DNA from: DAIMZM01 sp036733985 | Lineage (GTDB): Bacteria; Bacillota; Dehalobacteriia; UBA4068 | NCBI GenBank assembly: GCA_036733985.1 | Contig: DAIMZM010000045.1 | Span: forward strand, 1 to 19,219 | Length of the DNA: 19,219 nt | Direction: 5' to 3' | Notes under the pieces: model-generated | Database searches by the model: none | The model's input: only the letters and a program-made list of their open reading frames with translations | What the model was told of the DNA's origin: nothing | Made by a program: the position numbers and the translations under genes | Part shown: piece by piece, positions 1-8,270 of the stretch | Position numbering within the stretch: the stretch's first letter is position 1 | How the letters are laid out: the number at the start of each line of letters is the position of its first letter

Positions 1-1044
1 TGCCTGACGCTGGAAGCCACCCGCCGTTCCGCCTACGTCACCCTGATCGATTCCATCAAAACCGGCTGCACAACCCTGTTCGATCATCATGCCAGCTACG
101 GCCAGATCGAGGGCAGCCTGTTCGCCATCGCCGGGGCGGCGCAGGAACTGGGCGTCCGCTCCTGCCTCTGCTATGAGGTCAGCGACCGGGACGGCCAAGC
201 CAAATGCGACGCGGCCATTAAAGAGAACGGCGATTTCATCACCCATTGCGCTGAGCAGAAAGACCCGATGATCGCGGCTATGTTCGGCGGCCATGCGCTG
301 TTCACCATTTCTGATCAGACCTTTGAGAAAATGGTTGCGGAAAACAACGGCCGCACCGGCTTCCATATCCATGTGGCCGAAGGCCTGAACGACGTCTACG
401 ATGCCGCCCAGAAGTACGGTACCAGGCCGGTGCACCGTTTGCTGAACCACGGCATCCTGGGGGAGAAGACCATGCTGGGCCATTGCATCCATATCAACAG
501 CGGCGAAATGGATATCCTCCGGGATACGGGCACCATGGTCTGCAATAACGCCGAATCCAATATGAACAACGCGGTGGGCTGCTCGCCTATTTTACAGATG
601 CTGCAAAAGGGCATCCTGGTGGGCATGGGCACCGACGCCTACACTTTCGATATGCTGGAAGCCTTGAAAGTGACCCTGATCATCCAGCGGCATCATGCCT
701 GCCTGCCCAATGTGGGCTGGTGCGAGTCCACGGATATGCTGTTCAAGAACAACCGTAAGATCGCGGCCCAATATTTCGACGCGCCTTTGGGCATACTGAA
801 AAGCGGTGCGGCAGCGGATGTGATCATCATGGACTACAAGCCCTTCACCCCCTTTGACGCCACCAATATCGACGGCCATATGATCTTCGGCATGACCGGC
901 CGCCAATGCGAATTCACCATGTGCAATGGCCGGGTGCTGATGAAAGACCGCCAGCTGGTGGGGATCGATGAGGAAGCGATCAATGCCAAGACCCTGGAAG
1001 AAGCGAAAAAACTCTGGGGCGCTTTGAATCACCGCAGCTACTAA
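1..1044 (+). CDS. ssnA: SsnA-type amidohydrolase (5'-truncated by window edge)
   Basis: This metallo-dependent amidohydrolase is open in frame from base 1, so the N-terminus lies outside the window. About 347 residues remain; the E. coli SsnA family is about 440 long, so roughly 95 residues are missing, including the first His-x-His metal motif. Visible family motifs are FHIHVAE (H122 and H124 of the visible part), LGHCIHIN and GTDAYTF, which match the second His, third His and terminal Asp of the cytosine deaminase/chlorohydrolase (TatD-like barrel) fold. In the E. coli purine cluster ssnA lies beside ygfK and xdhD, the same order as here. The gene is thought to hydrolyse or deaminate a purine-derived intermediate in the cytoplasm, but the exact substrate is not established. 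The stop is 26 bases before ygfK, so the two are probably co-transcribed. An internal ATG at 268 is not the start, because conserved sequence continues upstream of it. Confidence 0.88.
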   Translation, partial: CLTLEATRRSAYVTLIDSIKTGCTTLFDHHASYGQIEGSLFAIAGAAQELGVRSCLCYEVSDRDGQAKCDAAIKENGDFITHCAEQKDPMIAAMFGGHALFTISDQTFEKMVAENNGRTGFHIHVAEGLNDVYDAAQKYGTRPVHRLLNHGILGEKTMLGHCIHINSGEMDILRDTGTMVCNNAESNMNNAVGCSPILQMLQKGILVGMGTDAYTFDMLEALKVTLIIQRHHACLPNVGWCESTDMLFKNNRKIAAQYFDAPLGILKSGAAADVIIMDYKPFTPFDATNIDGHMIFGMTGRQCEFTMCNGRVLMKDRQLVGIDEEAINAKTLEEAKKLWGALNHRSY

Positions 1045-1070
1045 AGCTGTTAGCGAGGAGGAGACTGTTT

Positions 1071-3989
1071 ATGAGCGAGAGAATGCATCCCCTGCCCATG
1101 GCGGAGCTGACCCACCGGTTGTTTAGCGAATACGAACAGGACGGTTCCTGCTTTGGCGTCAGGAAAGCCTATGTGCATCAGGGCGGCCAATCCCTGCCCC
1201 TGTTCCGGGGCGCGGTGGAGGTGGCCCTGGGCCCGGCCGCCGGCCCCCATACCCAGCTGGCCCAGAATATTGTGGCCGCCTATTTTGCCGGGGCCCGCTT
1301 CTTTGAGCTGAAAACCGTACAGAAGATGGATGGGGAAGAGCTGGCCGCCTGCATTGGCCGGCCCTGCATCTATGCGCCGGACGAAGCCTATAACTGCGAA
1401 TGGTCCACGGAGCTGACTGTGCCCGCCGCTTTTGAGGAATATGTGAAGGCCTGGTTCCTCTGCCGTCTGCTCGCCCGCCGCCTGGGCCTGGGCGAGCCGG
1501 ATGGCTTCATGTTCAATGCCAGCGTGGGCTATGACCTGGCCGGCATTAAAACCCCCAAGGTGGACGCCTACTTAAACGGGATCATCGACGCTTCCGCCAC
1601 CCCCATTTTTAAGGAATGCGTCCAAGTCCTTTGCGCCGAATTCCCGGAGGACCAGGATTTTATCCAGGCCACCCCGGCCCGGATTTGCGATTCCGTCACC
1701 GTCTCCACCCTCCATGGCTGCCCGCCCCAGGAAATCGAGAGCATCGCCTCTTATCTGATCACGGAGAAGGGGCTGAACACTTTTGTCAAGTGCAATCCCA
1801 CCCTGCTGGGCTATGAAACCGCCAGGGAGACCCTGGACAGATTGGGTTATGATTACCTGGTTTTCAGCGACCACCATTTCAAGGATGACCTGCAGTTCGC
1901 CGACGCCGTGCCCATGCTGGCCCGGCTCCAGGCCCTGGCGAAGGACAAAGGCCTAACCTTTGGCGTGAAGCTGACCAATACTATGCCGGTGGATATTGAC
2001 AAAGGCCAGCTGCCCGGGGAAGAGATGTATATGTCCGGCCGCTCCCTCTATGCCCTGACCATCCAGGTAGCCAGGAAAATCAGCGAAGCCTTCCAGGGCG
2101 GACTGCCCATTTCCCTGTCAGGCGGTGTGGATATCCATAACGCGGTACGGCTGTTCCAGGCCGGGATCCGGCCCCTCACCGTGGCCACCACCTTGCTGAA
2201 GCCCGGCGGTTATCAGCGCCTGAAGCAAATGGCCGAAGCCCTGGCCGGTTTAGCTTGTCCGGAGCAGGTGGATGTGGAGGCTATCCAGGCCCTGAACGAA
2301 GAATTGTTCCAGGATGATTATTACCGCAAACCCATTAAAACGGCTGCCCCGGCCCAGTATGCCGGCCCGCCGCCCCTGATGGATTGCTTCCAGGCCCCCT
2401 GCCGGGTGGGCTGCCCCTTGGAGCAGGATGTGCCCGCTTATCTGGCCGCCCTGGCCAAAGGGGAGACGGCCCTGGCCGCCCGCATCGTGCTGGAACGGAA
2501 CCCCCTGCCCCATATCACCGGGGAGATCTGCCCCCATACCTGCACCGACGCTTGCAACCGCCGCTTTTATGAACAGGCCCTGGATATCCGGGGCTGCAAG
2601 GCCGACGCCACCCGCTTAGGGTTGGCGGCAGCCCTGCCCCTGATAGAGAAAGCGCCCCCCGCCGGCAAAAAAGCGGTGGTGGTAGGCGCGGGCCCGGCGG
2701 GCCTGGCCAGCGCGGCCCTGCTGTCACGGGCGGGCTGGCAGGTGACCTTGCTGGAAAAAGCGGCTCAAGCCGGCGGCTTGCCCCTCAGCACCATCCCCGG
2801 CTTCCGCATCGATCCCCAGCTGGTGGCGGAGGATGTGGCGGTTTGCCTGTCCTTTGGCGCGGAGCTGAAAACCGGGGTGGCTGTGGAGAATCTGGATCAG
2901 TTGATCCAGGACTATGACGCGGTGATCGTGGCCGTGGGCGCGGGCAAACATGGCGAATACCAGGTAACAGGTATCGAGCCCTTGAACGCCATTGATTTCC
3001 TGGATCGCTGCAAAGCCGGGGAGGCCCCGGATCTGGGCGAACAGGTGCTGATCGTGGGCGGCGGCAACAGCGCCATGGACGCGGCCCGGGCCGCTTTGCG
3101 CCTGGCTGGCCAGCCCCAGGTGGGCATTGTCTATCGCCGGGACCGCCGGAACATGCCCGCGGATGAAGAGGAACTGCTGCTGGCTGAGGAAGAAGGCGTG
3201 ATTTTCCAGGAATTGCTCTCTCCTGTCAGCTGGCAGGATGGCCAGCTCACCTGTGAAAAGATGCGCCTGGGCAAAGCGGACGCTTCGGGACGCCGCAGGC
3301 CCGAACCCACCGGCGAATTGGTGGCCTTGCCCTGCACCAGCCTGATCGCCGCCACCGGCGAGACGGTGGACAGCGAACTCTACGCCAAGTACGGCCTGCC
3401 TTTGGACAAGAAGGGCTATCCCATCCTCAATCAGCATCTGCAGTCCTGCGATAATATTTATGTGGTCGGCGACGGCGCTCAAGGCCCGGCTACCGTGGCC
3501 AAGGCCATTGCCGGCGCGCTGACCGCTGTGGAGCATATCACCGGCAAGCGCTTTGACGCTTACCGGGAGGAAGGGCCTTATCAGGAGACCGCGGCCCGGG
3601 GCGTTTTGGAGCCGGGGCATTGCGGCCGGGAGGACGCCCACCGCTGCCTGGAATGCGGCAGCTTCTGCAGCCAATGCGTGGAGGTCTGCCCCAACCGGGC
3701 CAACCGGCTGCTGCTGGTGGACGGCCGCCTCCAGGTGCTGCATGAGGATGATCTCTGCAATGAATGCGGCAACTGCGCCATGTTCTGCCCCTATGAGGGT
3801 TCGCCTTACCTGGATAAGCTGACCCGCTTCTCCACTGAGGCGGAATTCCGGGACAGCAAAAACAGCGGCTTTGTTTCCTTGGGAGGCGGCCAGTACCTGG
3901 CCCGGGTCAGCGGCAGGGAATTCGCCCTTTATTATCCGGAGCAGCCCTCGTTAGCCCAGCTGTTCAAGGATTGCGCCATGGCCGACTAA
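1071..3989 (+). CDS. ygfK: YgfK: FAD/4Fe-4S oxidoreductase ('putative selenate reductase subunit')
   Basis: A 972-residue multidomain cytoplasmic oxidoreductase, close to the roughly 1030 residues of E. coli YgfK. Residues about 190-390 resemble a dihydroorotate-dehydrogenase-like TIM barrel (STLHGCPP, SLSGGVDIHNA). A glutamate-synthase/dihydropyrimidine-dehydrogenase type Fe-S segment follows, with Cys at 439, 444, 448, 487, 491 and 495. Next is an FAD/NAD(P) module: first dinucleotide fold VVVGAGPAGLA near 535, second VLIVGGGNSAMDAAR near 658, and YVVGDGAQGPATVAKAI near 795. The C-terminus carries two ferredoxin-like clusters: C862, C866, C869, C873 and C896, C899, C902, C906. The ATG follows an AGGAGG with 9-base spacing. 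Despite the 'selenate reductase' label, its constant company with ssnA and xdhD suggests an electron-transfer partner of the molybdenum hydroxylase. That role is inferred; the domain content is seen directly. Confidence 0.92.
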   Translation: MSERMHPLPMAELTHRLFSEYEQDGSCFGVRKAYVHQGGQSLPLFRGAVEVALGPAAGPHTQLAQNIVAAYFAGARFFELKTVQKMDGEELAACIGRPCIYAPDEAYNCEWSTELTVPAAFEEYVKAWFLCRLLARRLGLGEPDGFMFNASVGYDLAGIKTPKVDAYLNGIIDASATPIFKECVQVLCAEFPEDQDFIQATPARICDSVTVSTLHGCPPQEIESIASYLITEKGLNTFVKCNPTLLGYETARETLDRLGYDYLVFSDHHFKDDLQFADAVPMLARLQALAKDKGLTFGVKLTNTMPVDIDKGQLPGEEMYMSGRSLYALTIQVARKISEAFQGGLPISLSGGVDIHNAVRLFQAGIRPLTVATTLLKPGGYQRLKQMAEALAGLACPEQVDVEAIQALNEELFQDDYYRKPIKTAAPAQYAGPPPLMDCFQAPCRVGCPLEQDVPAYLAALAKGETALAARIVLERNPLPHITGEICPHTCTDACNRRFYEQALDIRGCKADATRLGLAAALPLIEKAPPAGKKAVVVGAGPAGLASAALLSRAGWQVTLLEKAAQAGGLPLSTIPGFRIDPQLVAEDVAVCLSFGAELKTGVAVENLDQLIQDYDAVIVAVGAGKHGEYQVTGIEPLNAIDFLDRCKAGEAPDLGEQVLIVGGGNSAMDAARAALRLAGQPQVGIVYRRDRRNMPADEEELLLAEEEGVIFQELLSPVSWQDGQLTCEKMRLGKADASGRRRPEPTGELVALPCTSLIAATGETVDSELYAKYGLPLDKKGYPILNQHLQSCDNIYVVGDGAQGPATVAKAIAGALTAVEHITGKRFDAYREEGPYQETAARGVLEPGHCGREDAHRCLECGSFCSQCVEVCPNRANRLLLVDGRLQVLHEDDLCNECGNCAMFCPYEGSPYLDKLTRFSTEAEFRDSKNSGFVSLGGGQYLARVSGREFALYYPEQPSLAQLFKDCAMAD

Positions 3990-4032
3990 TCGCCTGACGC
4001 CTGCTATACCATTCGTAATAAAGGAGACGCTC

Positions 4033-6615
4033 ATGGTCATATTTAAGCTTAACGGAAAAACCGTGAAAATAGAACAGGATGGTTCGCTGCTCCGCTATTT
4101 GCGGGATGAAGCGGGTCTCCTCAGCGTTAAGGACGGCTGTTCCCAGGGGGCCTGCGGCACCTGCATGGTGCTGATCGACGGTGAGAAGAAAAAGGCCTGC
4201 ACTGTCAAACTGCGGAATCTGGCAGGCAAATCTGTGCTGACCCTGGAAGGCTTCACGCCGGAGGAACGGGATCTCTATGCCCGGGCCTTTGCCGCCGCAG
4301 GCGCGGTGCAATGCGGCTTTTGCATCCCCGGCATGGTGATCTCCGCCAAGGCCCTGCTGGATCAAAACCCGGATCCCAGCCGGGCGGAGGTGAAAGAGGC
4401 GATCAAAGGCAATATCTGCCGCTGCACCGGCTACGCCAAGATCGAGACCGCCATTATGCTGGCGGCCGCCGTTAAGCGTGGTGAAAAATTCCTGCCGGAT
4501 CAGCCGGCCCTGGGCCGGCTGGGCCAGCCCGCGCCCCGGCCGGACGCTTATATCAAGGCCGCCGGAACCGCCAAGTACGCGGATGATTATGCGCTGCCCG
4601 GCATGATCTACGGCGTGGCCCTCAGGCCCCCCTATGCCCGGGCCACGGTAAACCGCATCGATATCGCCGCTGCGAAAGCCCTGCCCGGCGTGGTCGCGGT
4701 CTTAACCGCCGCGGATATCCCCGGCGAATACAAGATCGGCCATTTGCGCCATGATTACCCGGTGATGATCCCGGAAGGACGGAATGTCCACTTCCTGGGG
4801 GACGCCATTGCCCTGGTGGCCGCGGAAAGCGAGGCGATTGCCCGGGCCGCCCTGGAATTGATCCAGGTGGATTATACCCCGCTGCCCCCGGTGCTGACCG
4901 TTGCCGACGCTTCCCGGGAGGAAGACCGGCCCCTGGTGCATCAGGAAGGCAACCTGCTCTCCCAGGAGCGCCTGGTCCGGGGTGATGTGGACGAGGCTTT
5001 GGCAAAAGCTGATTTTGTGGTGACCAATACCTATGAGCTGCCCTTAGGCGAGCATGCTTTCCTGGAGCCGGAATGCGCTTTAGGCTGGATGGACGGGGAC
5101 GTGGTGAACGTGCTCTGCGGCGATCAGGGTATTTACCAGACCAAGAAAGAGCTGGTGCTGATGCTGGGCCTGCCTCCGGAAAAGGTGCGGGTGCGGGCGG
5201 CGGAAGCCATCGGCGGCGGCTTCGGCGGCAAAGAGGATATGAGCGTACAGCATCACGCCGCTTTGCTGGCTTACCGTACCGGGCGGCCGGTAAAAGTCAA
5301 GCTGACCCGGGATGAAAGCCTGCAGATCCATCCCAAGCGCCATCCCATGACCATTGTGGCTACCACCGCCTGCGATAAGGACGGCAATTTGCTGGCCCTG
5401 CGCTGCCGCATCCAGGCTGATACCGGTGCTTACGCCTCCCTGGGCGGGCCGGTGCTGCAGCGGGCCTGCACCCATGCCTGCGGCCCCTATCATTACCGGA
5501 ATCTGGATGTGGAAGGCCAGGCCTGGTATACTAATAATCCCCCTGCCGGTCCCTTCCGGGGCTTTGGCGTGACCCAGAGCATGACGGCCACGGAAAGCAA
5601 TATCGACCAGCTGGCTGAGCTTACCGGCACCGATCCTTGGGAATTCCGCTACAAGAACGGGATCCGCCCTGGCGAACGCCTGCCCAATGGCCAGATCGCC
5701 GGGCCGGACACTGCCTTGATCGAGACTCTGGAAGCGGTCAAGCCCTATTATGACGCCCATCCCGGTGCCGGCATTGCCTGCTGCCTGAAGAATTCCGGCT
5801 TGGGCGTGGGCATACCGGATGTGGGCCGCTGCCGGATCGTCGTCCAGGGGGGACAGGCCCATATCCACTGTTCCGCCTCCGGCGTGGGCCAGGGCATGGG
5901 CATGACTCTGCAGCAAATGACCTGCGATCTCACTGGGCTGCCTTTAGATAAAGTGGTCCATCAGCCGCCGGATACCTTTCTCGCGCCGGATTCCGGCAAT
6001 ACCACGGCCAGCCGCCAGACCCTGTTCGCCGGGGAAGCCACCCTGCGGGCCTCCCGGCTGCTCCTGGCCGATTTGGAACAGGCCGGCTCCCTGGACGCCC
6101 TGGAAGGCAAGGAATATTACGGCGAATACCTGGGCGAGACCGACCGTATGGACAGCGATAAGGAATCCCCTCGCTATCATGTGGCCTATAGCTATGCCAC
6201 CCATTGCGTGATCCTGGATGAAGAAGGTAAAATCGATAAAGTCGTGGCCGCCCATGACGTGGGCACCTGCGTCAATCCCCTGAATGTGGAAGGCCAGATC
6301 GAAGGGGGCGTGGTCATGTCCCTGGGCTATGCCCTGACGGAGAAATTCACCGTCAAGGACGGCCGCCCCCAGCAAAAATACGGCCAGATCGGCCTGATGA
6401 AAGCGCCTCAGGTGCCGGAGGTGGTTTCCCTGATCGTCAATAAGACCCTGGACAAAGCAACCGGGGAAGCCCTGCCGGCTGCCGGCGCCAAGGGCATTGG
6501 CGAGATCGCTTCCATTCCCACGCCCGCCGCGGTGCTAAACGCTTATTACAAATTCTCCGGACAGCGGGAATTCGCCCTGCCGATGCAGAATACCCCTTAC
6601 AGCAAGGGTAAATAA
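4033..6615 (+). CDS. xdhD: XdhD-like molybdenum hydroxylase (2Fe-2S plus Mo-binding fusion)
   Basis: An 860-residue xanthine-dehydrogenase-family enzyme that fuses the small iron-sulfur subunit to the large molybdopterin subunit. The plant-type 2Fe-2S site is C36, C41, C44 and C56; the second 2Fe-2S site is C94, C97, C129 and C131 (CGFC...ICRC). The a/b hammerhead begins near residue 175 (GTAKYADDYALPG). Mo-cofactor and active-site landmarks are GGGFGGK at 394-400, the conserved Arg in GPFRGFG (R509) and the catalytic Glu in GIGE (E824). No FAD-binding domain is present. E. coli XdhD has the same fusion and is somewhat longer. In this family selenium is held as a labile ligand, not as selenocysteine, and no in-frame TGA is needed. 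The likely reaction is oxidation or reduction at the purine ring (xanthine/urate). It lies 43 bases after ygfK, with AAAGGAGA before the ATG. Confidence 0.9.
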   Translation: MVIFKLNGKTVKIEQDGSLLRYLRDEAGLLSVKDGCSQGACGTCMVLIDGEKKKACTVKLRNLAGKSVLTLEGFTPEERDLYARAFAAAGAVQCGFCIPGMVISAKALLDQNPDPSRAEVKEAIKGNICRCTGYAKIETAIMLAAAVKRGEKFLPDQPALGRLGQPAPRPDAYIKAAGTAKYADDYALPGMIYGVALRPPYARATVNRIDIAAAKALPGVVAVLTAADIPGEYKIGHLRHDYPVMIPEGRNVHFLGDAIALVAAESEAIARAALELIQVDYTPLPPVLTVADASREEDRPLVHQEGNLLSQERLVRGDVDEALAKADFVVTNTYELPLGEHAFLEPECALGWMDGDVVNVLCGDQGIYQTKKELVLMLGLPPEKVRVRAAEAIGGGFGGKEDMSVQHHAALLAYRTGRPVKVKLTRDESLQIHPKRHPMTIVATTACDKDGNLLALRCRIQADTGAYASLGGPVLQRACTHACGPYHYRNLDVEGQAWYTNNPPAGPFRGFGVTQSMTATESNIDQLAELTGTDPWEFRYKNGIRPGERLPNGQIAGPDTALIETLEAVKPYYDAHPGAGIACCLKNSGLGVGIPDVGRCRIVVQGGQAHIHCSASGVGQGMGMTLQQMTCDLTGLPLDKVVHQPPDTFLAPDSGNTTASRQTLFAGEATLRASRLLLADLEQAGSLDALEGKEYYGEYLGETDRMDSDKESPRYHVAYSYATHCVILDEEGKIDKVVAAHDVGTCVNPLNVEGQIEGGVVMSLGYALTEKFTVKDGRPQQKYGQIGLMKAPQVPEVVSLIVNKTLDKATGEALPAAGAKGIGEIASIPTPAAVLNAYYKFSGQREFALPMQNTPYSKGK

Positions 6616-6649
6616 CGGGCCCGGAGCGCAAATCCCCGGACATCTCAGC

Positions 6650-6683
6650 CAGACAAGGCGTTCCCTGCAGGACGTCTTGTTTG
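6650..6683 (+). other. RNA hairpin downstream of xdhD
   Basis: An imperfect inverted repeat lies 35 bases after the xdhD stop: CAGACAAGGCG at 6650-6660 pairs with CGTCTTGTTTG at 6673-6683, giving 11 pairs including G-U wobbles, around a 12-base loop that can pair a little further. No clean T-tract follows, so this is at best a weak terminator or an mRNA 3'-end stabiliser. Confidence 0.35.
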
Positions 6684-6773
6684 CTATAGCGGATAAGTAA
6701 CAACCCGGCCCTTTTATCAGGTTGCCGGTAGGCCGGAGCAGGGAGAAAACCAAAACCTGGCAGACCATAAAAA

Positions 6774-6786
6774 ATTTTTTGGTAAA
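6774..6786 (+). promoter_or_regulatory. Possible PucR box upstream of ygeY
   Basis: ATTTTTTGGTAAA matches 11 of 13 positions of the B. subtilis PucR-box consensus as I recall it (WWWCNTTGGTTAA). It ends 13 bases before the candidate -35 of the ygeY promoter, a position that suits an activator. The sequence is very AT-rich and could equally be an UP element, so the assignment is tentative. Confidence 0.3.
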
Positions 6787-6799
6787 TACAAAATTTTTG

Positions 6800-6828
6800 T
6801 TGATTTGTTTGCCAAGACCTGATATGAT
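6800..6828 (+). promoter_or_regulatory. Sigma-A-like promoter for the ygeY-ygeW-PLP unit
   Basis: A -35 TTGATT (6800-6805) and a -10 TATGAT (6823-6828) are separated by exactly 17 bases, with A/T tracts immediately upstream. Transcription would start near 6835 and leave a leader of about 47 bases before the ygeY ATG. It is the best-looking promoter in the window and separates ygeY and downstream genes from the ssnA-ygfK-xdhD unit. Confidence 0.65.
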
Positions 6829-6881
6829 GTGAATAGACAGATAGGTTATTGCTATCGGATTTATTAAAGGAGGATGTACAA

Positions 6882-8201
6882 ATGGATTTTGCAGCGATCA
6901 AGAAAGCGTCGGCAGGCTATCAGGACGCCATGACCAGGTTCCTCCGGGATCTCATCGCCATCCCCAGCGAAAGCTGCGAGGAAGAGGGCGTTATCAAACG
7001 CTGCGCGGCGGAAATGGAAAAGCTGGGCTTTGACAAAGTGGAGATCGACCCCCAGGGCAATTGCCTGGGCTGGATGGGCTCCGGCGATAAGATCATCGCC
7101 TTTGACGGCCATATCGATACCGTGGGCGTGGGCAATATCGATAACTGGGAGTTTTCCCCTTACGAGGGTTATGAGAATGAGACGGAAATCGGCGGCCGGG
7201 GCGGCTCGGATCAGGAAGGCGGCGTGGTCAGCGCGGTTTACGGCGCCAAGATCATGAAGGACCTGAACCTGATCCCGGAAGGCTATGCCATCCTGGTCAC
7301 CGCCACGGTGCAGGAAGAAGATTGCGACGGCCTGTGCTGGCAGTATATTTATAACGAAGATAAGATCAAGCCGGAATTCGTGGTCAGCACCGAACCCACC
7401 GACGGCGGCGTTTACCGGGGCCACCGGGGCCGCATGGAGATCCGGGTGGACGTCCACGGCGTCAGCTGCCACGGTTCCGCGCCGGAGCGGGGCGATAACG
7501 CCATCTACAAAATGGCCGACATCATCCGGGACGTGCGTTCCCTGAATGAGAACGACGCCGCGGACGCCACCGAGATCAAGGGCCTGGTGAAGATGCTGGA
7601 AGCGCAGTATAATCCGGCCTGGCAGGACGCGAATTTCCTGGGCCGGGGCACGGTCACTGTTTCCCAGATCTTCTACACCTCCCCCAGCCGCTGCGCTGTG
7701 GCGGATTCCTGCGCCATCTCCCTGGACCGCCGCATGACCGCCGGCGAGACCTTTGAGAGCTGCCTGGATGAGATCCGCGCCCTGCCTGCCGTGCGAAAAT
7801 ACGGCGACGACGTGGTGGTGAGCATGTATAAATATGACCGGCCCGCCTGGACCGGCCTGGTTTATGAAACCGAATGCTATTTCCCCACCTGGATCAATCC
7901 GGAGGAAGCCCCCCATGTCCAGGCCCTGGCCCAAGCCCATCAAGCTCTTTACGGCAATGAGCGGGTGGGCGAACCCGGCGCCATGGACAAGCGCAGCGGC
8001 CGTCCGCTGATCGACAAATGGACCTTCTCCACCAACTGCGTGGCCACCCAGGGCCGCTACAGCATTCCCAGCGTGGGCCATGGCCCCGGCGCGGAATCCC
8101 AAGCCCATGCCCCCAACGAGATTATCTGGAAAAGCGATCTGGTGCGCTGCGCCGCTGTTTACGCCGCCACGCCCCAGCTCTACACGGAACTCAAAAAATA
8201 A
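6882..8201 (+). CDS. ygeY: YgeY-family M20-type metallohydrolase
   Basis: A 439-residue cytoplasmic zinc hydrolase of the M20/ArgE/DapE fold, labelled 'selenium metabolism-linked hydrolase' in this family. Metal-ligand motifs are FDGHIDT (H77, D79), GGSDQEGG (bridging D110) and QEED (catalytic and ligand E145/E146). The dimerisation domain spans about 190-300, and GHGPGAESQAHAPNE near the C-terminus supplies the last His. Family members in purine clusters are thought to cleave an amide or ureido bond of a ring-opened intermediate; the substrate is not known from sequence. The ATG at 6882 is preferred over an upstream in-frame alternative at 6849, because an AGGAGG at 6868-6873 sits 8 bases before it and homology begins there. 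It is probably the first gene of a four-gene unit with ygeW and the two PLP enzymes. Confidence 0.9.
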   Translation: MDFAAIKKASAGYQDAMTRFLRDLIAIPSESCEEEGVIKRCAAEMEKLGFDKVEIDPQGNCLGWMGSGDKIIAFDGHIDTVGVGNIDNWEFSPYEGYENETEIGGRGGSDQEGGVVSAVYGAKIMKDLNLIPEGYAILVTATVQEEDCDGLCWQYIYNEDKIKPEFVVSTEPTDGGVYRGHRGRMEIRVDVHGVSCHGSAPERGDNAIYKMADIIRDVRSLNENDAADATEIKGLVKMLEAQYNPAWQDANFLGRGTVTVSQIFYTSPSRCAVADSCAISLDRRMTAGETFESCLDEIRALPAVRKYGDDVVVSMYKYDRPAWTGLVYETECYFPTWINPEEAPHVQALAQAHQALYGNERVGEPGAMDKRSGRPLIDKWTFSTNCVATQGRYSIPSVGHGPGAESQAHAPNEIIWKSDLVRCAAVYAATPQLYTELKK

Positions 8202-8270
8202 GCGTCGAGCGGTTCCCCTTGCCCTGTCCGGCCCGGCCTTGCCGGAGAAAATACGTTAAGGAGAATGAGA

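Noticed and set aside
4033..6615. Selenocysteine in the 'selenium-dependent' hydroxylase
   Set aside because: The frame is uninterrupted and no in-frame TGA is needed. Selenium in this family is a non-protein ligand.
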